DNA from: Saccharopolyspora soli | Lineage (GTDB): Bacteria; Actinomycetota; Actinomycetes; Mycobacteriales; Pseudonocardiaceae | Direction: 5' to 3' | DNA length: 64,000 bases | Assembly (NCBI RefSeq): GCF_022678645.1 | Contig: NZ_JALBWV010000011.1 | Location: 1 to 64,000 of the forward strand | Shown here: in pieces, positions 1-8,251 of the stretch | Numbering within the stretch: the first letter of the stretch is position 1 | Layout of the letters: each line of letters begins with the position of its first letter | The notes under the pieces: generated by a model | What the model saw: only the letters and a program-made list of their open reading frames with translations | Databases searched by the model: none | What the model was told of the DNA's origin: nothing | Translations under genes and position numbers: made by a program

Positions 1-130
<130 letters not shown>

Positions 131-223
131 CCGGGTCGGGGGATCGGTGGCCGGATCTTGTGCTGCTATCTACTTGTGAGTAGGTTGTGGGCGACCAGGT
201 CGGGCCGCGGCACGGGAGAGTGC

Positions 224-1960
224 ATGGGCGACGGTGGCAGACTCCGGATCGGTTTGGTGGCATGCCTGCTCGCCGCTGGGGCGGTCTTTCCGCCAGCGGC
301 ACAAGCGAATTCGGATCGGACCGAAGAACCCGTCCGATCGAGTTCGCCGATCAGCCAGGTGCGGGAGTCGGTGGTGCGTGTGAAAGTGCCGCTGCCAGCC
401 TCGGTGGGTGCGCATCCCGAAGCCTGCGACTGGTTGTCGTACCTGCGTTTCCGGCACGCCGACGGACCGGCGGAATCGGCCCGCGCCGACCGGATCCTGA
501 TCGCGCAGCCCGGAATCCTGGAAGGTGCCGCGGCATTCGACAGCGTCGCCCGCAACACCATCAGCGAGGCGGCCAAGCGAGGTGAGCACATCGAACTGTG
601 GGCCCTGGACCGGCGGGCCAACTGCTTGGAGGACCACACCGGTCGGCTGGCCGGGCTCGCCGCTGGCGACGTCCGCCTGGCCGTCGACTACTACTACCGG
701 CAAAAACCGCTCAACGGCCGGACATTCGACGGTTATCTGCGCAACGAACAACTCGGCTGGCTGCAACACGTCGGCCTTGAGCAGACCGTGCGCGACCAGT
801 ACGACCTGATGGTCCGCGAACTTCCCGACCAGCGGCTGCGCCAGCAGAAAGTGCTCTGCGGCGGGCATTCGCTGGGTGGCGTGCTCGCCGGGTTCTTTGC
901 CGTGTGGGACTTCGACGGTGACCACGCGACCTCCGACGACGCCGGTTTCAACCAGTGCGCGGGCTATTTCGCCCTGGACACCAGCATTTCCACCTCGTTG
1001 AGCGACCTGAACGGCCAGGCCGAGAGCGTGATCCCCGATCCGGGGATCGGCTACGCCGCGACCCAGCAGGCGCTGGCCACCGGGGTCATGCCCCGGACGA
1101 TCTCGCTGCCTGCGCTGATCAACGCCGAAACGATGAACGTGCTCGGTCTGGCCGGGCTGGCCGCCGAGGTCGCCCCGGATGCGCAGTCGGACCTCGCCAG
1201 CTACTTGGAGCCGAACTTCAACCTGGAAACGACGTTGCGGCTGTTGTTCTCGAAGGATCTGCTGACGTTCGCCGCCGGGTCGCCGCGGGTGCAGGACTTC
1301 CGGCTCACCAACGAGACCGCGCTCGGTGCGCTGCTCGACGACCACTCCCAGCCGCTGGCGTTCTTGCAGGCCAGCGTCGGGTTCTTCGACGGCGGTCGGA
1401 TCGCGGACAAGGACTTCCCGATGCCGCACGACTTCAAGCGGGTTCCGGGACTGGACCCGCTGACCGGCCAGTTCGGCACCGCGCCCACGGCCATCCCGGA
1501 CGAACCGCGGGGACCGCTCTACACCTGGCGCAACTACGACCGCGTCGGCGCGCCAGATGACCCGAACTACCTGCGCCGCAACGGAGAACCGTTCACCAGC
1601 GCGGACAAGGAGGTCACCGACATCCGGGAACTGGCGCGCAGCCTGGCCGAGCACCCGCTGGACTTCACCGAGCACTACTTCCCGACGAAGCTGATCACCG
1701 ACATCTACCAGAAGGACTCGGCAGCGGTGAGCCGCGACGCGGTGCACACTGCGGGACTGACCGCCCACCCGACCATCCAACTGCTCGGCGGCGACAGCTT
1801 CGTCGGAGGCGATGCCTCGGCCGACGGCACCGAGACCGTGGTCTGCCCCGGATACCAACACCTCGACGTGCTGACGGCAGCGCCAACGCAGAACAACGGC
1901 CTGCACGAGCCGGTGTCGAGCAATCTCGCCCGCTTCGCCACGAGCGATCTGGGCACCTAG
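224..1960 (+). CDS. Secreted alpha/beta-hydrolase (lipase/esterase-like)
   Basis: A 578-residue exported protein. The N-terminus has a short basic stretch, a hydrophobic core (LVACLLAAGAVF) and an Ala-rich cleavage region near AQA. The nucleophile elbow GHSLGG places the likely catalytic Ser at about residue 216, and a GYQHLDVL segment near the C-terminus is a plausible catalytic-His region. I chose the ATG at 224 because a GGGAG ribosome site sits just upstream and the signal peptide starts here; the longer frame from 158 adds an unlikely Arg/Cys-rich leader. It stands alone, convergent with the next gene. The substrate cannot be named; an esterase or lipase acting outside the cell is inferred from the fold signature only. 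Confidence 0.7.
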   Translation: MGDGGRLRIGLVACLLAAGAVFPPAAQANSDRTEEPVRSSSPISQVRESVVRVKVPLPASVGAHPEACDWLSYLRFRHADGPAESARADRILIAQPGILEGAAAFDSVARNTISEAAKRGEHIELWALDRRANCLEDHTGRLAGLAAGDVRLAVDYYYRQKPLNGRTFDGYLRNEQLGWLQHVGLEQTVRDQYDLMVRELPDQRLRQQKVLCGGHSLGGVLAGFFAVWDFDGDHATSDDAGFNQCAGYFALDTSISTSLSDLNGQAESVIPDPGIGYAATQQALATGVMPRTISLPALINAETMNVLGLAGLAAEVAPDAQSDLASYLEPNFNLETTLRLLFSKDLLTFAAGSPRVQDFRLTNETALGALLDDHSQPLAFLQASVGFFDGGRIADKDFPMPHDFKRVPGLDPLTGQFGTAPTAIPDEPRGPLYTWRNYDRVGAPDDPNYLRRNGEPFTSADKEVTDIRELARSLAEHPLDFTEHYFPTKLITDIYQKDSAAVSRDAVHTAGLTAHPTIQLLGGDSFVGGDASADGTETVVCPGYQHLDVLTAAPTQNNGLHEPVSSNLARFATSDLGT

Positions 1961-2004
1961 CCGACTCCTCGAAACCCGGCAGTTCCGTCGCGGTGCTCGG
2001 CCGA

Positions 2005-2907
2005 TCAGGCAGGATCGGCGCGGTCGGTGAGGTGCTTCTCGAACCAGTGGTCGGCATAGGCTTCTTCGTTGAACGAGGCGACTTCGCGGTAGCCTGCCGA
2101 CCGGTACAGGCCGATCGCTTCGTCCAGGGCGCGGTTGGTTTCCAGCCGGAGGGTTCGGACCCGGTTGGCCGCGGCGTGCGCCTCGAGTTCGGCGAGCAGC
2201 CGACGCCCGAGCCCGAGTCCCCGGACCGCGGGGGCGATCCACATCCGTTTGATCTCGGCTGGCGCATCGCCGTGGAACTTGAGCGCACCGCATCCGACGG
2301 GCTCGGAGTGCAGGGTGGCGACCAGGAGCACGCCTGCGGGCAGTGTCAGCTCGTCGTCGTCGGCGGAGATGCTTTGTGCGGGATCGAAGCCGCTGTGGAA
2401 GCGGCGGGACAGTTCGTTGAAGTACGCCCGCAGGCAGGAGCGGGCATTCGGGTGTCGGGGATCGCATGCCGCGATCTGGACCGTCGAAGCCACCAGGAGC
2501 CGTTCGACTTCGGCCATCGCCGTGGTGAGCCGGGTGCGCTGCCGCTCGCTGAGGGGTTCGAGGATCGACTCGGCAACTTCGTCGGAGCGCAGGTCGAGCA
2601 CTTCCCGCTCCACCAGTCCGCGATCGGTTAGGCGCGCCGTGCGCACCCGCCCATCGGTCCCGCTGCGTTCGACGACTGCGAGACCGTCGTTCTCCAGTGC
2701 TCGCAGCAGCCGACTCAGGTGGCCGGAATCCAGGTCGAGCCGGGATCGCAGCAATCGGACGTCGCAGCCATCCGGGCCGATCTCCCACAGCAGTCGCGCC
2801 TGCCCGAGGGGACGGTCGCGGGACAGGAACGCGTCGTTGAGCGCCCCGACCCGCTGTGTGACAGTCCGGTTGAACCGCCGAACCGCGTCCACCAGCTCCG
2901 CATCCAT
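2005..2907 (-). CDS. MarR-type helix-turn-helix / GNAT acetyltransferase fusion
   Basis: A 300-residue two-domain protein. Residues ~1-140 form a MarR-like winged helix (LDSGHLSRLLRALENDGLAVV recognition region followed by a GTDGRVRTARLTDRG wing). Residues ~150-300 are a GNAT domain with the acetyl-CoA loop RGLGLGRRLL and the C-terminal LYRSAGYREV typical of the fold. MarR-GNAT fusions are a known actinobacterial arrangement; they probably sense a small molecule and acetylate it or an amino group. The ATG overlaps an inverted repeat that also covers the ribosome site, which suggests autoregulation. Substrate unknown. Confidence 0.85.
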   Translation of the reverse strand: MDAELVDAVRRFNRTVTQRVGALNDAFLSRDRPLGQARLLWEIGPDGCDVRLLRSRLDLDSGHLSRLLRALENDGLAVVERSGTDGRVRTARLTDRGLVEREVLDLRSDEVAESILEPLSERQRTRLTTAMAEVERLLVASTVQIAACDPRHPNARSCLRAYFNELSRRFHSGFDPAQSISADDDELTLPAGVLLVATLHSEPVGCGALKFHGDAPAEIKRMWIAPAVRGLGLGRRLLAELEAHAAANRVRTLRLETNRALDEAIGLYRSAGYREVASFNEEAYADHWFEKHLTDRADPA

Positions 2908-2908
2908 C

Positions 2909-2926
2909 CTCTGATTTTAGTCAGAG
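2909..2926 (-). promoter_or_regulatory. Inverted repeat over the ribosome site of the MarR-GNAT gene
   Basis: CTCTGA-N6-TCAGAG gives perfect 6-bp arms immediately before the ATG of the MarR-GNAT gene. It could be the operator of the encoded MarR domain. The position inside the leader rather than at a clear -10/-35 makes this tentative. Confidence 0.35.
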
Positions 2927-3126
2927 AAATACGTCGGGTCTACCGGGTGGCGGACCGCGCACTAGCGCTGCGCAGGTGCCGAGCGATCACGGCGGGCGTT
3001 GACTTTCCTGCGGCGCGGCGCCGACATCCCGACGGCCGCTGGGCAGCGCCGGACCCTTCGCTGGGACTGTGGTGTCGGTGGGTGATGTCCGCACCGGCGG
3101 CGAGGCCGGTTTCGCAGAGGTGGCGC

Positions 3127-4149
3127 TCAGGCCCTCGGGCCTGGGCCGGTGCTGGCTCGGACGACGAGTTCGGTGGCCAGCTCGACCCGGTTGGTCTCGA
3201 AGCTGCCGGTTTCCGCGTGGCGCAGGAGCATGCGGGCCGCTTGGGCGGCCATCGTCGCCACCGGTTGGTGCACAGTGGTCAGCGCGGGCGAGATCCACTG
3301 GGCCATCGGCAGGTCGTCGAAGCCCACGACGCTGACGTCGCCGGGGATGGTCAGGCCGCGTTGCTCGACGGCCCGGTAGGTGCCCAGGGCCTGCTGGTCG
3401 TTCGCGGCGAAGATAGCCGTCGGCGGATCCGCCAGGTCCAGCAGCTCGTGGGTCGCGCATTCCCCGCGCTCGTAGGTGAAGTCGCCGTCGACGATCAGTT
3501 CCTCGTCGACCGCGATCTCCGCGGACAGCAGCGCGGAGCGGTAGCCGTCGAGGCGCGCGCTGCTGCACTGCAGTTGCGGGGGACCACCGATGAAGCCGAT
3601 CCGGTGGTGGCCAGCCGAGACCAGGTGCTCGACCGCGGCGCGCGCCCCGCTCCAGTTGGTGGCGCCCACGGACGCGACGCTCGGATCGGGCTGGCCGAGC
3701 GAGTCGATGATGATCACCGGCACGCCGAGGCCGCGCAGCAGCTCAGCGTGCCGCGGGCCGAGCTCGGTGACGGCCAGGATGATCCCGTCCGAGCGCCGTG
3801 AGCTGAGGTTGTCCAGCCACGCGCGGTCGGTCCGGCGGCCGTCGTGCACTGAGGACACCACGGTGCCCACCCCTGCGTCGTGCGTGACGCTTTCCACCCC
3901 TCGCACGATTTCCAGCACCCACTGGTTGTCGAGGGTGTGGAACACCAGGTCGATCAGCCCGGCTCGACCGGTGCCGTGGCTGGCGCGGCGCGAGTAGTTG
4001 TAATGCGTGATCAACTTCTCGACTCGTTCGCGGGTGTGCGCGGCGACCTCGGGCCGACCGTTGAGGACTTTCGAAACGGTCGGGACCGAGACGCCAGCCT
4101 CCCGGGCGATGTCGCTGATCGTCACCCGGTTCTTCCTGACTGTTGACAC
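3127..4149 (-). CDS. LacI-family repressor of the xylo-oligosaccharide module (BxlR-like)
   Basis: A 340-residue LacI/GalR regulator. The N-terminal helix-turn-helix reads TISDIAREAGVSVPTVSKVLNG with the hinge helix after it, then a periplasmic-binding-like sugar domain (FAANDQQALG, DVSVVGFDDLPMAQW). The start is the GTG at 4149, with a GAGGAGG ribosome site just upstream; the frame is open further upstream but that part is not protein-like. It sits beside a GH3 glycosidase and divergent from a CUT1 importer, the arrangement of Streptomyces bxlR/bxlA/bxlEFG. A GAAACTTTC palindrome lies in its own leader, so it probably controls itself. Ligand likely a xylo-oligosaccharide; inferred from neighbours. 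Confidence 0.85.
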   Translation of the reverse strand: MSTVRKNRVTISDIAREAGVSVPTVSKVLNGRPEVAAHTRERVEKLITHYNYSRRASHGTGRAGLIDLVFHTLDNQWVLEIVRGVESVTHDAGVGTVVSSVHDGRRTDRAWLDNLSSRRSDGIILAVTELGPRHAELLRGLGVPVIIIDSLGQPDPSVASVGATNWSGARAAVEHLVSAGHHRIGFIGGPPQLQCSSARLDGYRSALLSAEIAVDEELIVDGDFTYERGECATHELLDLADPPTAIFAANDQQALGTYRAVEQRGLTIPGDVSVVGFDDLPMAQWISPALTTVHQPVATMAAQAARMLLRHAETGSFETNRVELATELVVRASTGPGPRA

Positions 4150-4183
4150 CCTGCCTCCTCGCTCGGCCCACGTCACGGTACCT

Positions 4184-4192
4184 GAAACTTTC
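4184..4192 (-). promoter_or_regulatory. Putative operator GAAACTTTC upstream of the LacI gene
   Basis: GAAA-C-TTTC is a 9-bp palindrome about 35 bases upstream of the LacI start. The same core (GAAATTTTC) lies in the promoter spacer of the neighbouring GH3 gene, and degenerate versions lie before the transporter and GH30 genes. This resembles the GAAA-N-TTTC elements known before actinomycete xylanase genes. Confidence 0.5.
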
Positions 4193-4257
4193 GGAGTGCC
4201 GGTCGGCCGCCTGCGTCGGCCGCACGCACAGGGCTCGCCTCTCTGATCCGTTGATGG

Positions 4258-4304
4258 GTGAGGGGCACCTGTGACCAAGTAACTGGGTCACGGGTGCCCC
4301 TCAC
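4258..4304. terminator. Long stem-loop (GTGAGGGGCACC family) after the GH3 gene
   Basis: Outer arms GTGAGGGGCACC and GGTGCCCCTCAC are perfect complements and enclose a second stem GTGACC/GGTCAC around a short loop. It lies 13 bases beyond the GH3 stop and before the LacI promoter region, so it most likely ends GH3 transcription. No T-tract follows, as is common in high-GC actinobacteria. The outer arm is shared with the stem-loop at 18407. Confidence 0.7.
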
Positions 4305-4316
4305 CTCGTCCTGGTT

Positions 4317-6638
4317 TCAGCAGTCCGCGCGGGCCGGGGTGTCCAGCACCCGGTCGTGGCCCACCTCGCGGATTTCCCCGACGAGCTCGAACGAACCGGT
4401 CAGCGGGGTGTCGCCGCTGGAACCACCTAGGTGCACCTCGATCCGGCCGGGATCGACGATGCGGCGGCCGTGCACGCCGGTGAACGAAGTCCGGTCCGCG
4501 TGCAGGCGGAACGACACCTGCCGGGCCCCGTTGGCAGGCACCTCCACCCGCAGGAAACCAGCGAGCTGGCGCACCGGCCGGGTCACCTGGGCGACCGGGT
4601 CGCGCAGGTACAGCTGCACCACCTCGACACCGTCGCGATCGCCGATGTTGGCCACCGTGCAGGAGATCTCCACCTCGCCGTCGGTCGGCACGCGATCGGT
4701 GCTGATGCGCAGGTCCCGGTAGGCGAATCCGGTGTAGGACAGGCCGTGTCCGAACGGGAACAGGGCGGTCGGGTCGAGCGAACTGACGTCGCTGCGCGTC
4801 CCCAACCGCGCGGTCAGGTAGGTGCTGGGGTTGGCGCCGGGCTCGACCGGGATCGACACGGGCAGCTTGCCGGAGGGGTTCACCTCGCCGGTCAGGACAT
4901 CGACCAGCGCGGTGCCACCGGCTTCGCCGGGGAAGAAGACCTGCACGGCGGCCGCGAGCCGATCCGCCACATTTCCGAGCGCGTAAGGGCGACCGCTGCA
5001 CACCACGAGCACGACCGGAACCCCGGTTCCCAGCAGCGCCTCCACCAGTTCTTCCTGCTTGCCCGGCAACCGCAGGTCCGGCGCGTCGCAGCCCTCGCCC
5101 GACGTGCCCCGCCCGAACAGTCCAGCGTGGTCGCCGACCACCGCGATGCACACATCGGCGGACGCGGCGGCGCGGACTGCGTCGTCCAACTCGGTTGGGC
5201 CGTCCGGCAGTTCGCAACCCTTGGCGTAGACGACGTTCTCGGCGCCGAACCGCCGGGCCAGCTCGGCGCGGAAGGTCGGCAGCTCGATGCCGATCGGCCA
5301 GTCCGGATAGGACACCCCGATGTGCGCGGGGAACGAGTAGCACCCCAGCATCGCCATCGGGTCGTCGGCCAGCGGCCCGACCACGGCCACCCGGTGCAGC
5401 GGCTGGTCCAGCGGGAGGGTTCCGGTGTTGCTCAGCAACACGACCGACTCCGCGGCCAGGCGCCGGGCCAGTTCCCGGTTCTCCGGCGGGTCCAGGTCCT
5501 CGGGCGCGGAAACCCGCGGCGACCAGTCGGGATCGAGCAGGCCGAGTTCGCACTTCTGCCGCAGCACCCGGCGCACCGCTCGATCGACGACCTGCTCGTC
5601 GAGCGCACCGGAACGCACCCGCTCGGCGAGTGGTTCGACGTAGCACCGCGCGTTCGGGAGTTCCACGTCCACCCCCGCGCGCAGGGCCAGCTCACCGGCG
5701 TGGCCGAGGTCCTCGGCGACGCCGTGCAGCATGTGCAGGAACGCGATGCCGAAGTAGTCGGCCACCACCACGCCGTCGAATCCCCATTCGTCGCGCAGCA
5801 ATGTCGTGAGCAGCGACTCGTCCGAGGCAGCTGGCATCCCGTCGGTGTCGGTGTAGGCGTGCATCACCGAGCGGGCGCCGCCGTGCCGCAACGCCATCTC
5901 GAAGGGTGGCAGGAGCACGTCCGCGAACTCGCGCGGGCCCATGCTCACCGGTGCCAGGTTGCGTCCCGCGCGGGATGCCGAGTACCCGGCGAAGTGCTTC
6001 AGGGTCGCGACGATGCCCGTCGATTCCAGCCCCGCCACGTAGGCAGCACCGACCGTGCCGGTCAGGTACGGATCCTCGCCGATGGTCTCCTCGACCCGGC
6101 CCCAGCGCGCGTCGCGGACGACGTCGAGGACCGGCGCGAGACCCTGGTGCACGCCGACCGACCGCATGTCGTACCCGATCTTCGTGGCGATCTCGCGCAC
6201 CAGGTCCGGGTCGAACGACGCGCCCCACGCCAGCGGGACCGGGTAGGCGGTCGCGTTCCAGGCGGTGAACCCGGCCAGGCATTCCTCGTGCGCCATCGCC
6301 GGGATGCCGAAGCGACCAGCCGAGGTGATCTCGTCCTGCAACCTCGCCAGCGCCGCCGCACCCGTGCCGGGCTCGATCGGCGCGCTGCCGAACACGCGGG
6401 TGAGCTGCCCCAGGCCATTCTTGATCATCTCCTGCCACGGCGGGGCGTCGTCGGCGAACGAGTCCTGGTAGGGCGCGACGCGCTCGTCGGCCCCGGAGAC
6501 GTAGAGCCAAGCGCTGACGAGCTGGTTCAGCTTCTCATCGAGCGTCATCCGGGATAGGAGGTCGGCGACCCGTTCGTCGACCGGCCGGGCTGGGTCGCGG
6601 TACGGCGGATGGTCCTCGGGCGGGCTCGACTGCTGCAT
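4317..6638 (-). CDS. Glycoside hydrolase family 3, beta-xylosidase/beta-glucosidase
   Basis: A 773-residue cytoplasmic GH3 enzyme without a signal peptide, as expected for cleaving imported oligosaccharides. The (beta/alpha)8 domain begins RMTLDEKLNQL; GVVVADYFG contains the predicted nucleophile Asp at about residue 294. The alpha/beta sandwich domain follows (VAVVGPLADDP) and then a fibronectin-III-like C-terminal domain (PFGHGLSYTGF). The ATG at 6638 has an AGGAG site nine bases upstream; the alternative ATG at 6683 has none and would lie beyond the predicted -10. Streptomyces BxlA has similar size and context, so a xylosidase is favoured over a glucosidase, but sequence alone does not settle this. 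Confidence 0.88.
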   Translation of the reverse strand: MQQSSPPEDHPPYRDPARPVDERVADLLSRMTLDEKLNQLVSAWLYVSGADERVAPYQDSFADDAPPWQEMIKNGLGQLTRVFGSAPIEPGTGAAALARLQDEITSAGRFGIPAMAHEECLAGFTAWNATAYPVPLAWGASFDPDLVREIATKIGYDMRSVGVHQGLAPVLDVVRDARWGRVEETIGEDPYLTGTVGAAYVAGLESTGIVATLKHFAGYSASRAGRNLAPVSMGPREFADVLLPPFEMALRHGGARSVMHAYTDTDGMPAASDESLLTTLLRDEWGFDGVVVADYFGIAFLHMLHGVAEDLGHAGELALRAGVDVELPNARCYVEPLAERVRSGALDEQVVDRAVRRVLRQKCELGLLDPDWSPRVSAPEDLDPPENRELARRLAAESVVLLSNTGTLPLDQPLHRVAVVGPLADDPMAMLGCYSFPAHIGVSYPDWPIGIELPTFRAELARRFGAENVVYAKGCELPDGPTELDDAVRAAASADVCIAVVGDHAGLFGRGTSGEGCDAPDLRLPGKQEELVEALLGTGVPVVLVVCSGRPYALGNVADRLAAAVQVFFPGEAGGTALVDVLTGEVNPSGKLPVSIPVEPGANPSTYLTARLGTRSDVSSLDPTALFPFGHGLSYTGFAYRDLRISTDRVPTDGEVEISCTVANIGDRDGVEVVQLYLRDPVAQVTRPVRQLAGFLRVEVPANGARQVSFRLHADRTSFTGVHGRRIVDPGRIEVHLGGSSGDTPLTGSFELVGEIREVGHDRVLDTPARADC

Positions 6639-6685
6639 GTGCTGGGACTCCTGTCGTGCTGGCCGCCGGATTGCTGGTTGCAACG

Positions 6686-6714
6686 ATGATAATTTCAGAA
6701 ATTTTCGATCTCAA
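6686..6714 (-). promoter_or_regulatory. GH3 promoter with operator in the -35/-10 spacer
   Basis: On the minus strand TTGAGA and TATCAT are separated by 17 bases, a good sigma-70-type promoter. The palindrome GAAATTTTC (6698-6706) lies in the middle of the spacer, and AATTTCAGAAATT (6691-6703) forms an overlapping 13-bp palindrome. A repressor bound here would exclude RNA polymerase. The nearby LacI protein is the natural candidate. Confidence 0.65.
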
Positions 6715-6809
6715 CTGACCTCAGATCGACATCTTCTCGCAGCTACGTTGCCACAACCGCCGGTGGAAAGGCTTGGTAGAACCGTGTGACGCCGCTGAGC
6801 TGGCCGGAC

Positions 6810-6859
6810 GAAACTTTTGGAAACTCTTCTTGTTGACCGTCCGATAACTGCGCTAGAGT
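6810..6859 (+). promoter_or_regulatory. Promoter and repeated GAAACTYTT boxes before the sugar importer
   Basis: GAAACTTTT and GAAACTCTT are spaced ten bases apart, one helical turn, immediately upstream of TTGACC (6833-6838) and TAGAGT (6854-6859). The 15-base spacer is short; TTGTTG at 6830 with an 18-base spacer is an alternative -35. The boxes resemble half-degenerate copies of the GAAACTTTC operator. Confidence 0.45.
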
Positions 6860-6949
6860 CTCGCCGATCCACCGCCCGGTGACGATTCGGACCGTCCCGG
6901 CGGTTTCGACCGAAGTGTCCGCAACGGTGCGACTACGGCGGGAGCGGCG

Positions 6950-8251
6950 ATGCGTGGAAAGGTGCGACGCCTGTGCGCGGTCGGGACGGCCATCGTGGTC
7001 GCGTTGGTCTCGACCGGCTGCACCGCGTTGCTGCCACCCGCTGACGGCAGCAACGCGGTGCTCACCGCCTGGGCGATCAGCGCTGGTGGGGAAGAGGAAT
7101 TGATGCCCCGCGCCGCGGAGTCCTACGAACGCCGCACCGGTCAGCCCATCCAGCTCCAGTTCTTCCAGAACGACCCCTACAAGAACAAGCTGTGGGTGTC
7201 GATGGGCTCGGGCAACCCGCCGGACGCCATCTTCGGCTGGGGCGGCGGCCCGCTGAAGACCTTCGTCGACGCGGGCAAGATCGTGGACCTCGCACCGCGG
7301 ATGCGCGAGGACCCGCAGTGGCGCGAGCGATTCCTGCCCAGCGTGATGGGCCCGGTAGACGAGGGCGGGCACACCTACGGGGTTCCGATCGGCAGCATCC
7401 AACCGGTCGTGCTCTTCTACAACAAGGACGTGTTCGACGCCGTTGGCCTGCAACCGCCGCGGACCTGGCAGCAGCTCACCGCCGCGGTGCCCCGGTTGCA
7501 GCAGGCGGGCTACATCCCGATCTCCCTCGGCGGCGCCGATTCCTGGACCTACCTGATGTGGGAGGAAGCGCTGGTGGATCGGGTCGCCGGTCCCGAGGCG
7601 TTCCAGGCGGTGCTCGACGGGCGGCCCGGCGCGTGGTTGAACCCGGACATCGTGCGGGCGAACCAGATGTTGCAGGACCTGGTCCAGCAGGGCGCCTTCG
7701 GCGACTCGTTCACCTCCACCAGCGCGGAGCTCAACCAGCAGACCGCCCTGGTGACCAGCGGGCGCGCCGCGATGACGCTGCACCTCGGGTCGGCATACCC
7801 CACGATGCTGGAGGACGCGCCGGACTTCGTCCGAGGTGGACGGTTGGGCTGGCTGCCGTTCCCCGCGGTGGAGGGCGGTCGCGGTGATCCGGCCAACCTG
7901 TTCGGCAACCCGGCGACCTACATGTCCGCCACCACCGGGCCGCGTCAGGACGCGGCGGTGGACTTCCTGCGCCACGAGGTCTCCAGCCCGGAGTACTCCG
8001 AGGGCACCATCGCGCGCGGCGAAGTGCCACCCGTGGTCGGGATCGAGAACCGGCTGCGCACCGCGGAGAACTCGGACTGGCTGCTGTTCGTCTACGACCT
8101 GGCCAAGAACGCCCCGCACTTCCAGCAGTCCTGGGACCAGGCGCTGGCGCCCGGCCCGGCGCAGAACCTGCTCACCAACCTGCAGAAGTTGTTCCTGGGG
8201 CAACTGACCCCCGAAGAGTTCTCCAGCGAGATGGAGGAGTCCCCGCGATGA
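6950..8251 (+). CDS. Sugar ABC transporter substrate-binding lipoprotein (CUT1)
   Basis: A 433-residue extracellular solute-binding protein. The signal peptide ends in the lipobox VSTGC, so Cys24 would be lipidated and anchor the protein to the membrane. The mature part has the family-1 solute-binding fold (IFGWGGGPLKTFVDAGKIVDL; GVPIGSIQPVVLFYNKDVF). A GGGAG site precedes the ATG. It is the first gene of a three-gene transporter operon; the permease start overlaps its stop. Being next to GH3 and GH30 genes and behind GAAAC boxes, it likely binds xylobiose or related xylo-oligosaccharides, by analogy with BxlE. Confidence 0.87.
   Translation: MRGKVRRLCAVGTAIVVALVSTGCTALLPPADGSNAVLTAWAISAGGEEELMPRAAESYERRTGQPIQLQFFQNDPYKNKLWVSMGSGNPPDAIFGWGGGPLKTFVDAGKIVDLAPRMREDPQWRERFLPSVMGPVDEGGHTYGVPIGSIQPVVLFYNKDVFDAVGLQPPRTWQQLTAAVPRLQQAGYIPISLGGADSWTYLMWEEALVDRVAGPEAFQAVLDGRPGAWLNPDIVRANQMLQDLVQQGAFGDSFTSTSAELNQQTALVTSGRAAMTLHLGSAYPTMLEDAPDFVRGGRLGWLPFPAVEGGRGDPANLFGNPATYMSATTGPRQDAAVDFLRHEVSSPEYSEGTIARGEVPPVVGIENRLRTAENSDWLLFVYDLAKNAPHFQQSWDQALAPGPAQNLLTNLQKLFLGQLTPEEFSSEMEESPR

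Noticed and set aside
170-2788. 872-codon open frame on the minus strand
   Set aside because: It is antisense to the secreted hydrolase and to most of the MarR-GNAT gene in another frame; the product is Arg-rich, has no domain and no ribosome site. High GC keeps such frames open.
4431-6557. 708-codon plus-strand frame over the GH3 gene
   Set aside because: Shadow of the GH3 gene: His/Arg/Gln-rich, low complexity, no recognisable fold.
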